A DNA stretch of 5,514 nucleotides from DATIBL01 sp035457505 (GCA_035457505.1 DATIBL010000129.1:1-5514), one strand, 5' to 3'. Counted from the stretch's first letter, positions 1 through 5,430 are shown. Made by a program: numbers and translations. The notes: generated by a model from the sequence alone, not told the origin.

Positions 1-50
1 TTGCGGGGGCGTATGGGGGTGATAGGGTGAATGCAGGTTGTACTCTGCAC

Positions 51-60
51 AGGGAGGGAG
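51..60 (+). promoter_or_regulatory. Strong Shine-Dalgarno deciding the start at 63
   Basis: AGGGAGGGAG sits a few bases before ATG 63. It is the only clear purine-rich ribosome binding site among the genes of this window, and it rules against the upstream in-frame GTG at 27, which would put a non-secretory stretch before the signal peptide. Confidence 0.7.
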
Positions 61-62
61 TG

Positions 63-992
63 ATGCGCAAATTGCTTGCACTCATCATTGCGATGATGAC
101 ACTTCTTGTGTTCACAGCTTCTGAGGCTGATGCACGAGAAAAACAGAAACCAAAAGTTCGGAAGACGCAGAAGCATCTTTCTGTGCCGATGAAGAAATAT
201 GTGAAGCCGAAGCCGAGGCGCGAAGTCCCTGGTCCACCATCATTCTCGGAACCAAAAGGACCGCTGATCACCAAGGAAATGTTGACTCGCGTCGATCGTG
301 CGGGAATCAAGAATGTCGAGATCTATCATGAATGCATGAGGTCCGAGGACCCGATCGAGCAGGTCATTCGTTTCTTCCACTCCGCGAAGACGCGCGTGTC
401 GATCGTTGGATCGAACGAAGGGATCGCATACGAGCTGTGTGCAATCGACGCCTATGGGATCGAGCGATTCCAGACTGTGAATGATATTGATCGTGCGAAG
501 GGGAGAACGCTTTTCCCGGTGATGAACAAAACGGTTGCGAAGGATGACGATCTCGATGGCGGTCGTTACGTCGCATCTCCATGGGTCCATGAATATCTCG
601 TTGCCTTGAGCGAGGATTATCGGGAGGCGATGATTAAGTTGACTGGCCGTGAACCAGAAAAGCCGTATTTCACGATCTCCTCTATCGTGCGTTCGATGGA
701 TATTCAACGTCTCCAATGGAACTCACCGGCGAGATGTCTTCGCGAGGGAGGACTCTGCTCTTCGCATACAACTGGGACGACCTTTGACATTGGGCTCGCG
801 AATGTTACTCAGTTGAAAAAGAACACCCTTGCAAGCCTGCTCCAGGATGATCGTCGGAGTGGCGTCGTATATTTCAACTACGAAAGACGACCTGGCCCCC
901 ACTTCCACGTGTTCGTGTATCCACCCGCTCTGCGTGATGGTCTCCGAGACTATGCGGAGCGCAAGAATCAGGGACAAACTCGCCCGCGCTGA
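63..992 (+). CDS. Exported M15/DUF5715-like putative zinc peptidase
   Basis: I infer a cell-wall or peptide-acting metallopeptidase of the M15 (VanY/DacY-like) or DUF5715 type, working outside the membrane. The ATG at 63 was chosen over a GTG at 27 because GGGAGGGAG lies just upstream and the protein then begins with a clean signal peptide (MRKLLALIIAMMTLLVFTASEADA, cleavage near residue 24). Residues 25-60 form a basic, Lys/Arg/Pro-rich linker. The C-terminal half carries the signature: SSIVRS with R210 and Q215 (the SxxR...Q substrate region), SSHTTGTTFD with H235 and D242, E274, and HFH with H280 and H282. These are the expected zinc ligands and catalytic acid. Four cysteines (91, 126, 225, 232) could form disulfides after export. 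It is 309 aa long and converges on miaA. Family placement rests on motifs only, and catalytic activity is not shown. Confidence 0.75.
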   Translation: MRKLLALIIAMMTLLVFTASEADAREKQKPKVRKTQKHLSVPMKKYVKPKPRREVPGPPSFSEPKGPLITKEMLTRVDRAGIKNVEIYHECMRSEDPIEQVIRFFHSAKTRVSIVGSNEGIAYELCAIDAYGIERFQTVNDIDRAKGRTLFPVMNKTVAKDDDLDGGRYVASPWVHEYLVALSEDYREAMIKLTGREPEKPYFTISSIVRSMDIQRLQWNSPARCLREGGLCSSHTTGTTFDIGLANVTQLKKNTLASLLQDDRRSGVVYFNYERRPGPHFHVFVYPPALRDGLRDYAERKNQGQTRPR

Positions 993-1005
993 TGCGCGGG
1001 TTTTT
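983..1005 (+). terminator. Rho-independent terminator with stop codon in loop
   Basis: The arms CCCGCGC (983-989) and GCGCGGG (994-1000) form a perfect 7-bp GC-rich stem with loop TGAT, followed at once by TTTTT (1001-1005). The TGA stop of the exported protein (990-992) lies in the loop, and the left arm encodes the last codons. Polarity is plus-strand only, as there is no U-tract on the other strand. Confidence 0.85.
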
Positions 1006-1047
1006 CATACCGCTCGCGGAAAAGTACGCTCACCCCATTTTCGTCCG

Positions 1048-1085
1048 CTGCACATCGAATATGCTATAGCATATTCGATGTGCAG
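1048..1085. repeat. Perfect 38-bp palindrome between convergent genes
   Basis: The left arm CTGCACATCGAATATGCTA (1048-1066) is followed without spacer by its exact reverse complement (1067-1085). It lies downstream of the terminator at 983-1005 and about 24 bp past the miaA stop. In RNA it would form a stem of about 17 bp with a tiny loop. No U-tract follows on either strand, so it is not a canonical intrinsic terminator. It could protect or define the miaA mRNA 3' end, or bind a dimeric protein. A smaller hairpin, CTCG-ATGCA-CGAG (1090-1102), adjoins it. Confidence 0.9.
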
Positions 1086-1108
1086 AACGCTCGATGCACG
1101 AGGGATAT

Positions 1109-2044
1109 TTATTGAGTGAGAAATTTGTTCACCAATTCCTCCGCGTCATGAATTGCGTCTTCTGGCTTCAGCCAGTGTGTTTCGTGGTCGCGCTTGAACC
1201 AGGTCATTTGACGTTTCGCATATTGGACGATGGCACGCTCAAGTTCTCTGAGCATTGTCGCACGATCTATGTCGCCGCGAAGATGCCGTGCCATGTATCG
1301 ATATTCGAGCCCGAGGTCTTCCATACGCCGCCAGGAGAGTCCGGCAGCGTGCAGGCGCTTCGCCTCGGCCAGCATGCCCTGGCGCATGCGAGCAGAGAGA
1401 CGCATGTGGATCCGCTCTGCAAGAGCGTCCTTTGGCCAGGCGATGCCGATCTTCTCTGTGGCATAGCGTGCAGGTGCGCTCGGGCGCGCGGGAACTTTTC
1501 CGAGCGCGGTTGCGATTTCGATCGCGCGGATCAAGCGCACCGGGTTCTTGCGATCGATCGTGGCTGCGCGGTCCGGATCGAGATCATCGAGCATGACTGC
1601 AAGGTAGTCTGTCGAGCGGTTTTTGAGTGCAGTGCGGAGCTCCGGATTTGGAGCAACATCAGGAAGCGGCGCGCCGGAGAGAAGTGCGTCGATATAAAAT
1701 CCTGTCCCTCCGCAGATGATCGGGAGCTTACCGCGTGCGAGGATGTCTTGGATCGCGTGATCGGCATCGCGGACGAACCGAGCGACAGAATAGACGCGCT
1801 TGGGGTCGGCGACATCGAGCAGGTGATGCGGGACACGCGCCATTTCGCTCTTGGTGACCTTGCCGGTCCCGAGATCAAGCCCACGGTACACTTGGCGAGA
1901 ATCAGCGGAAATCACCTCGCCACCGAAGCGTTTCGCAAGCGCGATCGATAGGGCGGTTTTTCCTGACGCTGTTTGCCCAAGCAGAACCACGATCTTTGGC
2001 AGATTACTCCCCCCGGCTCGGCGTGCTGGTTTCTCCCGATCCAT
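1109..2044 (-). CDS. miaA: tRNA dimethylallyltransferase MiaA
   Basis: It transfers a dimethylallyl group to N6 of A37 in tRNAs reading UNN codons, including tRNA-Leu(CAA) encoded later in this window. From the ATG at 2044 (311 aa): P-loop GQTASGKT (residues 23-30, Gln in place of the usual Pro), then SADSRQVYRGLDLGTGK (tRNA and prenyl-donor site), HHLLDV, GGTGFYIDALLSG, RKNPVRLIRAIEI, and near the end YAKRQMTWFKRD, all hallmarks of MiaA. Length is normal for bacterial MiaA. The start is uncertain: ATG 2074 and TTG 2080 are in frame and none has a Shine-Dalgarno. I prefer 2044 because a TACTAT box (2052-2057, minus) ends 7 nt before it and the P-loop then sits near the usual distance from the N-terminus. 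The gene diverges from the peroxiredoxin gene. Confidence 0.95.
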   Translation of the reverse strand: MDREKPARRAGGSNLPKIVVLLGQTASGKTALSIALAKRFGGEVISADSRQVYRGLDLGTGKVTKSEMARVPHHLLDVADPKRVYSVARFVRDADHAIQDILARGKLPIICGGTGFYIDALLSGAPLPDVAPNPELRTALKNRSTDYLAVMLDDLDPDRAATIDRKNPVRLIRAIEIATALGKVPARPSAPARYATEKIGIAWPKDALAERIHMRLSARMRQGMLAEAKRLHAAGLSWRRMEDLGLEYRYMARHLRGDIDRATMLRELERAIVQYAKRQMTWFKRDHETHWLKPEDAIHDAEELVNKFLTQ

Positions 2045-2049
2045 GGGTG

Positions 2050-2080
2050 TGATAGTATCGGTGCGAGCGCTCATGCGCAA
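2050..2080. promoter_or_regulatory. Possible overlapping divergent promoters, miaA and prx
   Basis: The near-palindrome GATAGTATC (2051-2059) supplies a -10-like hexamer on both strands. On the minus strand TACTAT (2057-2052), with TTGCGC (2080-2075) 17 bp upstream, would start transcription close to ATG 2044 and give a leaderless miaA mRNA. On the plus strand TG-A-TAGTAT (2050-2058) resembles an extended -10 and would give the peroxiredoxin mRNA a leader of roughly 40 nt. Hexamer matches are only 4/6, so this is a weak prediction. Confidence 0.3.
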
Positions 2081-2107
2081 ACCGTTATCCGCTCATCTAT
2101 GTATTCT

Positions 2108-2701
2108 ATGAACACAGAGCATCATGCATCGCTCGCGATCGGCGATCCGCTTCCGGAGATCGTGACAAATGCCTATCTTCCCGAAACCGATGCGGAAAAG
2201 GAGCTCAAATTCCCCTCTATTGCGAAAGGGAAGTGGGCGATCTTCTTCTTCTATCCCGCCGACTTCACTTTCATCTGCCCGACCGAGCTCGAGGAGCTGG
2301 CCGGTATGTATGACGAATTCAAGAAAGAGGGCGCGGAGATCTTTGCTGTTTCGACGGACACAGTGTTCGTCCACAAAGCATGGCACGATCATTCGGATGC
2401 GATCAAAAGGGTCAAATTCCCAATGCTGGCTGATCCGACCGGAAATATCTGCCGCACATTTGGCACGTATATCGACGCAGAAGGCCTCTCGCTTCGCGGA
2501 ACGTTCATTGTCGACCCGGACGGCGTCCTGAAGGCGATGGAGGTGAACGATAATTCGATCGGCCGAAGCGGCAAAGAGTTGCTGCGCAAGCTTCGCGCGG
2601 CAAAGTTTGTCCGCGAGCACGGCGGGCAGGTCTGTCCGGCAAGCTGGGAGCCGGGAGACGACACGCTCAAGCCCGGTCTTGATCTTGTGGGGAAGATCTA
2701 G
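2108..2701 (+). CDS. Typical 2-Cys peroxiredoxin (AhpC/Prx1 type)
   Basis: A thiol peroxidase of the cytoplasm that reduces hydrogen peroxide, organic peroxides or peroxynitrite. From ATG 2108 (197 aa) the thioredoxin-like fold shows FFFYPADFTFICPTELEEL with peroxidatic Cys57 and Thr54, the conserved Arg130 in RGTFIVDPDG, and the C-terminal resolving Cys176 in GGQVCPASWEPGD. Those features mark the typical 2-Cys class that works as dimers or decamers. Length is normal. Another in-frame ATG at 2099 adds three residues (MYS) and cannot be excluded, since neither start has a Shine-Dalgarno. No AhpF-like reductase lies beside it, so the electron donor (thioredoxin or other) is not shown. It is monocistronic and ends at the bidirectional terminator just downstream. 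Confidence 0.95.
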   Translation: MNTEHHASLAIGDPLPEIVTNAYLPETDAEKELKFPSIAKGKWAIFFFYPADFTFICPTELEELAGMYDEFKKEGAEIFAVSTDTVFVHKAWHDHSDAIKRVKFPMLADPTGNICRTFGTYIDAEGLSLRGTFIVDPDGVLKAMEVNDNSIGRSGKELLRKLRAAKFVREHGGQVCPASWEPGDDTLKPGLDLVGKI

Positions 2702-2721
2702 GGATCACTTTATCGTCAAAG

Positions 2722-2751
2722 AAAATGCCGCCTCAATCGGGCGGCGTTTTT
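2722..2751. terminator. Bidirectional rho-independent terminator
   Basis: The stem GCCGCC (2727-2732) / GGCGGC (2740-2745) has loop TCAATCG and is flanked by AAAAT on the left and GTTTTT on the right, so both strands have a U-tract. It terminates the peroxiredoxin gene on the plus strand and the 109-aa membrane protein gene on the minus strand. The minus-strand TGA stop (2733-2735) lies in its loop. Confidence 0.85.
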
Positions 2752-3062
2752 GATGCGAGTCGGTCGCGGAGTCGCTTGAGGCCGAGGCGAAGCGAAAGCG
2801 TGAGCGGGATCGATGCGAGGACGATCCGGGCGCAAGCATGACCAAGAAGCAGGAACGGGGCAAAGATGGCGAGGCGAACGAGTGCGTCGAATGGAATGAA
2901 GCGCTTTCCGGCGAATGCTCCCTTCGCGGCATCTGCGGCCCAGACCAGCATGCAGAGCCAGATCACATAAATGGCGAAGGAGAACCAGATGTTCTCAAGG
3001 ATGAGCGCATACGAGAGCAGCGCGAGAATGGCGGACACGGCCGCGAGCTGGAGGGTATGCAC
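2733..3062 (-). CDS. Small membrane protein of unknown function
   Basis: A 109-aa hydrophobic protein. Residues about 4-22 (AAVSAILALLSYALIL) and 25-43 (IWFSFAIYVIWLCMLVWAA) form two membrane segments. Residues about 60-90 form one or two more, before a basic tail (RLGLKRLRDRLASK). I do not recognise the family. The start is GTG 3062, 29 bp after the stop of the GT-C protein. The frame stays open upstream for 17 codons (including ...SSKIARNTLV) but offers no ATG, GTG or TTG, so a non-standard start or translational coupling to the upstream gene is possible. Same strand and tight spacing suggest an operon with the GT-C protein, and perhaps a partner in the same membrane. The last codons (KTPPD) overlap the shared terminator. 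Confidence 0.7.
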   Translation of the reverse strand: MHTLQLAAVSAILALLSYALILENIWFSFAIYVIWLCMLVWAADAAKGAFAGKRFIPFDALVRLAIFAPFLLLGHACARIVLASIPLTLSLRLGLKRLRDRLASKTPPD

Positions 3063-3091
3063 GAGAGTATTCCGTGCGATCTTGCTCGACT

Positions 3092-4693
3092 CTACGCCTT
3101 CTCGCTCAAAAGTCTATCGTCGGCACAAGGGAAGCGAGTGAACCAATCCTCTGGTGCGACAAAAAGCATCGTCGTGTCGTCCTCATACGTCGCGTGCCAC
3201 CCTTGGGCTTGGAGACGCTCAATGTTCTCGATCCGTCGCGCGCGTCCATCGTCGCGTGAGAGCGAAAGGAAGATCGGAAAGAGCGACCGAGAGAGAAGCG
3301 CATCGGGCTTCTGAAGGACGACGCCCTCGACGCAGAGTTGCTTGATCGCTTCGCGCTGCTCGGCCACCGTGCCGATCTCAAAACCAACGGAATGCAGGAG
3401 GAGTGAATCGCCGTTCGGGAGCATCCAGTGTGGCATACGACCATCGATATAGACGCGGGGGGCGTTGCGCGCGATGCCAAAATATCCCCCCCATTCGTAC
3501 GGATGGAGGATGCGCATCCCGGCGTACTCGATTTGATGCGATTCGTAGAATGCCGCGAGGCCCTGCGGATAAGGGATCGCACCCATGAGTGCGGCGAAGC
3601 TTGCTATTTGTACGATCACGAATGCGCCCGCTGCAAACGCGCCGAAGAGGAGCGCACGGATCATGCCTAGATCGGGCGGGTAGGCTGCCCAGATCTTGGT
3701 GATCTCCGTACGAGCGCGTGTCGCCATTGGGAGAAGCACCGGAAGAAGCGTGATCAAGAACATCGGCGCCATGCGCGCAGCTTTTACAAACGAGACGAAA
3801 AAGAACGCGAGAATGAGGAGCTCTCGCGCACGGACCGCTGTGCGAAACTTCCACACGAGAAAGATCGCGACCCCGACCAGGGTCGGCATCAGCGGCTCGA
3901 AGTATTGGAACGGCGGCCGCCACTCGGCGATGTATGTGTGCATCGGATCGGATGCGAGCGCGAGCAGGGTTTCGAGATGGATGTGATGGGCGTACGGATT
4001 GAGAAATGTCGCAAGAAAGGCGATTCCGAGCGCGAGGGCTTCTCGTGCATGACGTTCGAAGCGTTCGCGGAGCCGGAGTCGATCTTCCCAGATCCCGCCA
4101 AGAAACCAGAGCCCCCACAATGCGAATCCAGTGAAAAAACCCGGGTGAAGATTGGCCCAGAGCGCAAAGAATGTTGCTGCGCCGAGCGTCCAGCGTGCAT
4201 CGGGCGCGCGATCGCCGCGTGCTCGGAGAAATTCGTAGAGGAGGAAGAAGAGCGTCACGGTGACGATCTGCGGACGGACGCCGACGATCGGCAGCATCAA
4301 GTAGATCCCGATGGCGACGAGCGAGAGATCAAGAAAATTGCGCGCGCGGAGCGTCCAGACGGCGAAGGGGATGAGCGCAAATGCGGCAAAGGCGATCGCG
4401 AGTACGACCCATGCGCCGTTGGCCACACCGACATAATAGAGCGTATCGATGAACCACTCATATTCGATCCACGGGTGGCCTGGGAGAGTCCAGGTCCAGG
4501 AATCGGCATAGGGGAGCGTTCCGGAGGCGAGGATGTCCATTCCGGAGTGAATGCGCCACCAGAGATCAGGGTCGATAAGCTGGTACGCGGTACGGAAAAA
4601 AGCCCCGAATGCGAGAAAGACGAGGGTGATTTGTGCGAGAGGAAGCCAGCGCTTGAGCGAGGCGGCAATATGCGCAAGTTCGGTCGGCGGCAT
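3092..4693 (-). CDS. GT-C fold polytopic membrane protein, putative glycosyltransferase
   Basis: Probably an integral membrane glycosyltransferase using a polyprenyl-phosphate sugar donor on the outer face, judged by architecture. From ATG 4693 (533 aa): TM1 at about 17-36, then the first outside loop IDPDLWWRIHSGMDIL with the acidic pair D41/D43 expected in GT-C enzymes, followed by DSWTWTLPGHPWIEYEW (64-80). Conserved-looking inner motifs are RPQ (140-142) and WANLHPG (179-185). About nine or ten further hydrophobic segments run to about residue 385. A soluble C-terminal domain of about 130 residues begins with YEWGGYF and IDGRMPHW, a pairing I recall from GT-C proteins of Parcubacteria and Chloroflexi. 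The start is uncertain: ATG 4708 is possible, while GTG 4753 falls inside a repeat and is unlikely. The acceptor is unknown. Confidence 0.75.
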   Translation of the reverse strand: MPPTELAHIAASLKRWLPLAQITLVFLAFGAFFRTAYQLIDPDLWWRIHSGMDILASGTLPYADSWTWTLPGHPWIEYEWFIDTLYYVGVANGAWVVLAIAFAAFALIPFAVWTLRARNFLDLSLVAIGIYLMLPIVGVRPQIVTVTLFFLLYEFLRARGDRAPDARWTLGAATFFALWANLHPGFFTGFALWGLWFLGGIWEDRLRLRERFERHAREALALGIAFLATFLNPYAHHIHLETLLALASDPMHTYIAEWRPPFQYFEPLMPTLVGVAIFLVWKFRTAVRARELLILAFFFVSFVKAARMAPMFLITLLPVLLPMATRARTEITKIWAAYPPDLGMIRALLFGAFAAGAFVIVQIASFAALMGAIPYPQGLAAFYESHQIEYAGMRILHPYEWGGYFGIARNAPRVYIDGRMPHWMLPNGDSLLLHSVGFEIGTVAEQREAIKQLCVEGVVLQKPDALLSRSLFPIFLSLSRDDGRARRIENIERLQAQGWHATYEDDTTMLFVAPEDWFTRFPCADDRLLSEKA

Positions 4694-4737
4694 TGCCCTA
4701 TGGTACATGGGAGCCGGGGGTTTGGGGAGGGAGAGCG

Positions 4738-4789
4738 GGCTTTCAAGTCCCACCGCAAGCTCCGTTTGCTAGTGCGGAGGTGGGACCTG
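4738..4789. repeat. tRNA-mirror hairpin repeat, copy 1 (R1)
   Basis: A near-exact direct copy of 5014-5066. It consists of TTCAAGTCCCACC (4742-4754), the inner hairpin GCAAGC-TCC-GTTTGC (4755-4769), then TAGTGCGGA and GGTGGGACCTG. Against the copy beside the tRNA it has C>T at 4765, one deleted C near 4775, and a C for T at 4787. It lies in the 5' leader of the GT-C gene. Confidence 0.85.
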
Positions 4790-4813
4790 CCGATTACTTC
4801 GGCAGGCATTTTT
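4786..4813 (+). terminator. Terminator-like hairpin CCTGCCGA/TCGGCAGG
   Basis: A perfect 8-bp stem (4786-4793 / 4799-4806) with loop TTACT is followed by CATTTTT. It has the form of a plus-strand intrinsic terminator, but no plus-strand gene precedes it. It replaces the tRNA-derived sequence where R1 diverges from the tRNA 3' end, so it may be part of the repeat region rather than a working terminator. Confidence 0.4.
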
Positions 4814-4843
4814 CGATCTCGAGGACTCGATAACGAAAAGTCT

Positions 4844-4918
4844 TTCAAGTTCCACACGGAAGCAAGCAGTTGCTTCCTCTCCGTCACATCGAAAACTTTG
4901 TGCCGGAGGTGGGACTTG
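4844..4918. repeat. tRNA-mirror hairpin repeat, diverged copy 2 (R2)
   Basis: The left arm TTCAAGTTCCAC (4844-4855) faces GGTGGGACTTG (4908-4918). Positions 4901-4918 are 18 nt identical to the tRNA-Leu 3' end (5049-5066). Between them is a perfect 8-bp hairpin, GGAAGCAA-GCAG-TTGCTTCC (4858-4877), in place of the GCAAGC hairpin of the other two copies. Confidence 0.75.
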
Positions 4919-4946
4919 GTCAGGAGTCACGAAGTCTTTTGTTTCA

Positions 4947-5045
4947 CTTCGCTCACAAAAGCCTGGGTGCTCACGACCCTGCCTCGCGCCTCGCAAAACC
5001 TCGGCATTGCTGCGGCTTTCAAGTCCCACCGCAAGCTCCGCTTGC
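4947..5045. repeat. Dispersed element, copy A, next to tRNA-Leu
   Basis: Shares ordered blocks with 5210-5299: CTTCGCTCA (9/9), a 20-nt block at 4968-4987 (15/20), a 21-nt block at 4999-5019 (18/21, consensus CCTCGRCATKGCTGCGGC) and the hairpin core AAGCTCCGCTT (10/11). It also holds the stem CTTTTGT/ACAAAAG (4936-4942 / 4955-4961) overlapping its edge. No open reading frame of substance is inside. It looks like a small non-coding mobile or repetitive unit. Confidence 0.65.
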
Positions 5046-5068
5046 TAGTGCCGGAGGTGGGACTTGAA
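5018..5068. repeat. Hairpin mirroring the tRNA-Leu T-arm (R3)
   Basis: TTCAAGTCCCACC (5018-5030) is the exact reverse complement of GGTGGGACTTGAA (5056-5068), and the latter is part of the tRNA gene read on the minus strand. Nested inside is GCAAGC-TCC-GCTTGC (5031-5045). In the minus-strand transcript the trailer could pair over 13 bp with the T-loop and 3' T-stem of the tRNA. Confidence 0.9.
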
Positions 5069-5129
5069 CCCACACCTCTTTCGAGACACGATTTTGAGTC
5101 GTGCGCGGCTACCATTACGCCACTCCGGC
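5049..5129 (-). tRNA. tRNA-Leu (anticodon CAA)
   Basis: An 81-nt class II tRNA reading UUG. Acceptor stem GCCGGAG/CTCCGGC is perfect, with discriminator A73 as expected for leucine tRNAs. The D-arm is GCG...CGC with GG in the loop. The anticodon stem CACGA/TCGTG has loop CTCAAAA, with anticodon CAA at 5094-5096 on the plus strand and A37 as a MiaA target. The long variable arm contains CTC-GAAA-GAG. The T-arm is GTGGG-TTCAAGT-CCCAC. CCA is not encoded, as CTA follows A73, so CCA addition is needed. The 3' trailer contains an inverse copy of the T-arm. Confidence 0.95.
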
Positions 5130-5150
5130 AAACATCTGATTAACTTCTCA

Positions 5151-5156
5151 ATACTA
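5151..5156 (-). promoter_or_regulatory. Possible -10 box for tRNA-Leu
   Basis: TAGTAT on the minus strand lies about 22 bp before the tRNA 5' end, a fitting distance for a short leader. No good -35 hexamer is seen at the usual spacing, so support is weak. Confidence 0.3.
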
Positions 5157-5209
5157 CACCAATCACTTTGCTTCGCGCACGACTTCGTCGATCACGAGTT
5201 ACTAATTCG

Positions 5210-5299
5210 CTTCGCTCATAAGTACTCGCAATCCCGCCTCGCCGTCTCGCCGAGCCTCGACATGGCTGCGGCCTTGCGGTGCCCTGAAGCTACGCTTCA
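5210..5299. repeat. Dispersed element, copy B, next to tRNA 5' fragment
   Basis: A second, diverged copy of the unit at 4947-5045, in the same orientation and with the same order of blocks, ending in the hairpin TGAAGC-TAC-GCTTCA (5285-5299). An outer stem GGTGCC (5278-5283) / GGCACC (5305-5310) encloses it, which matches the nested arrangement of copy A with a different outer arm. Confidence 0.65.
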
Positions 5300-5313
5300 T
5301 TTCTGGCACCTCA

Positions 5314-5340
5314 CGCGGCTACCATTGCGCCACTCCGGCA
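5314..5340 (-). pseudogene. Duplicated 5' fragment of tRNA-Leu
   Basis: Matches 5104-5130 with one change (G5327 against A5117), that is, the acceptor 5' strand and D-arm of the tRNA-Leu gene, displaced by exactly 210 bp in the same orientation. After the D-arm it changes abruptly to element B sequence. No anticodon arm, T-arm or matching CTCCGGC follows, so it cannot form a tRNA. Confidence 0.8.
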
Positions 5341-5395
5341 ATACTGTGCAAGCATAAAAGATGCGTTCATCATTTGCAATCATGTCTGTCCGGCG

Positions 5396-5424
5396 CTGAA
5401 ATGCGGGAAAGGATATGCTAGAAT
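5396..5424 (+). promoter_or_regulatory. Promoter for the ParB-like gene, probably leaderless
   Basis: The extended -10 TGC-TAGAAT (5416-5424) has 5/6 hexamer matches. CTGAAA (5396-5401, 4/6 to TTGACA) lies 17 bp upstream. Six bases separate the -10 from ATG 5431, which would put the transcription start at the A of the start codon. No Shine-Dalgarno is present before that ATG. Confidence 0.6.
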
Positions 5425-5430
5425 ATCGGC

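Noticed and set aside
27..62. GTG at 27 as start of the exported protein
   Set aside because: The Shine-Dalgarno lies between it and ATG 63, and the signal peptide begins at the ATG.
240..716. 158-codon minus-strand open frame
   Set aside because: Antisense to the exported protein, which has a Shine-Dalgarno, signal peptide and metallopeptidase motifs.
1094..1951. 285-codon plus-strand open frame
   Set aside because: It lies wholly antisense to miaA, whose motifs are unmistakable; it has no domain signature or ribosome site.
2838..3314. 158-codon plus-strand open frame
   Set aside because: Antisense to the small membrane protein and the GT-C gene end; highly charged composition typical of a shadow frame in GC-rich DNA.
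4940..4947. TGTTTCAC, a half of the canonical parS site, near a ParB-like gene
   Set aside because: The other half (TTCGCTCA) does not match GTGAAACA, and the bases belong to the repeated element and its own hairpin.
4844..5068. CRISPR-like array from the three spaced repeats
   Set aside because: The repeats are only three, differ in spacing and content, clearly derive from the adjacent tRNA, and no cas gene is present.
3905..5143. Long 412-codon plus-strand open frame
   Set aside because: It is antisense to the GT-C gene, then runs through the repeats and the tRNA gene. Its protein is charged low-complexity sequence without recognisable motifs.
5049..5339. Split tRNA gene with a 5' exon at 5314-5339 and an intron
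   Set aside because: The tRNA at 5049-5129 is complete by itself, including its own 5' half, so the upstream piece is a duplicate rather than an exon.
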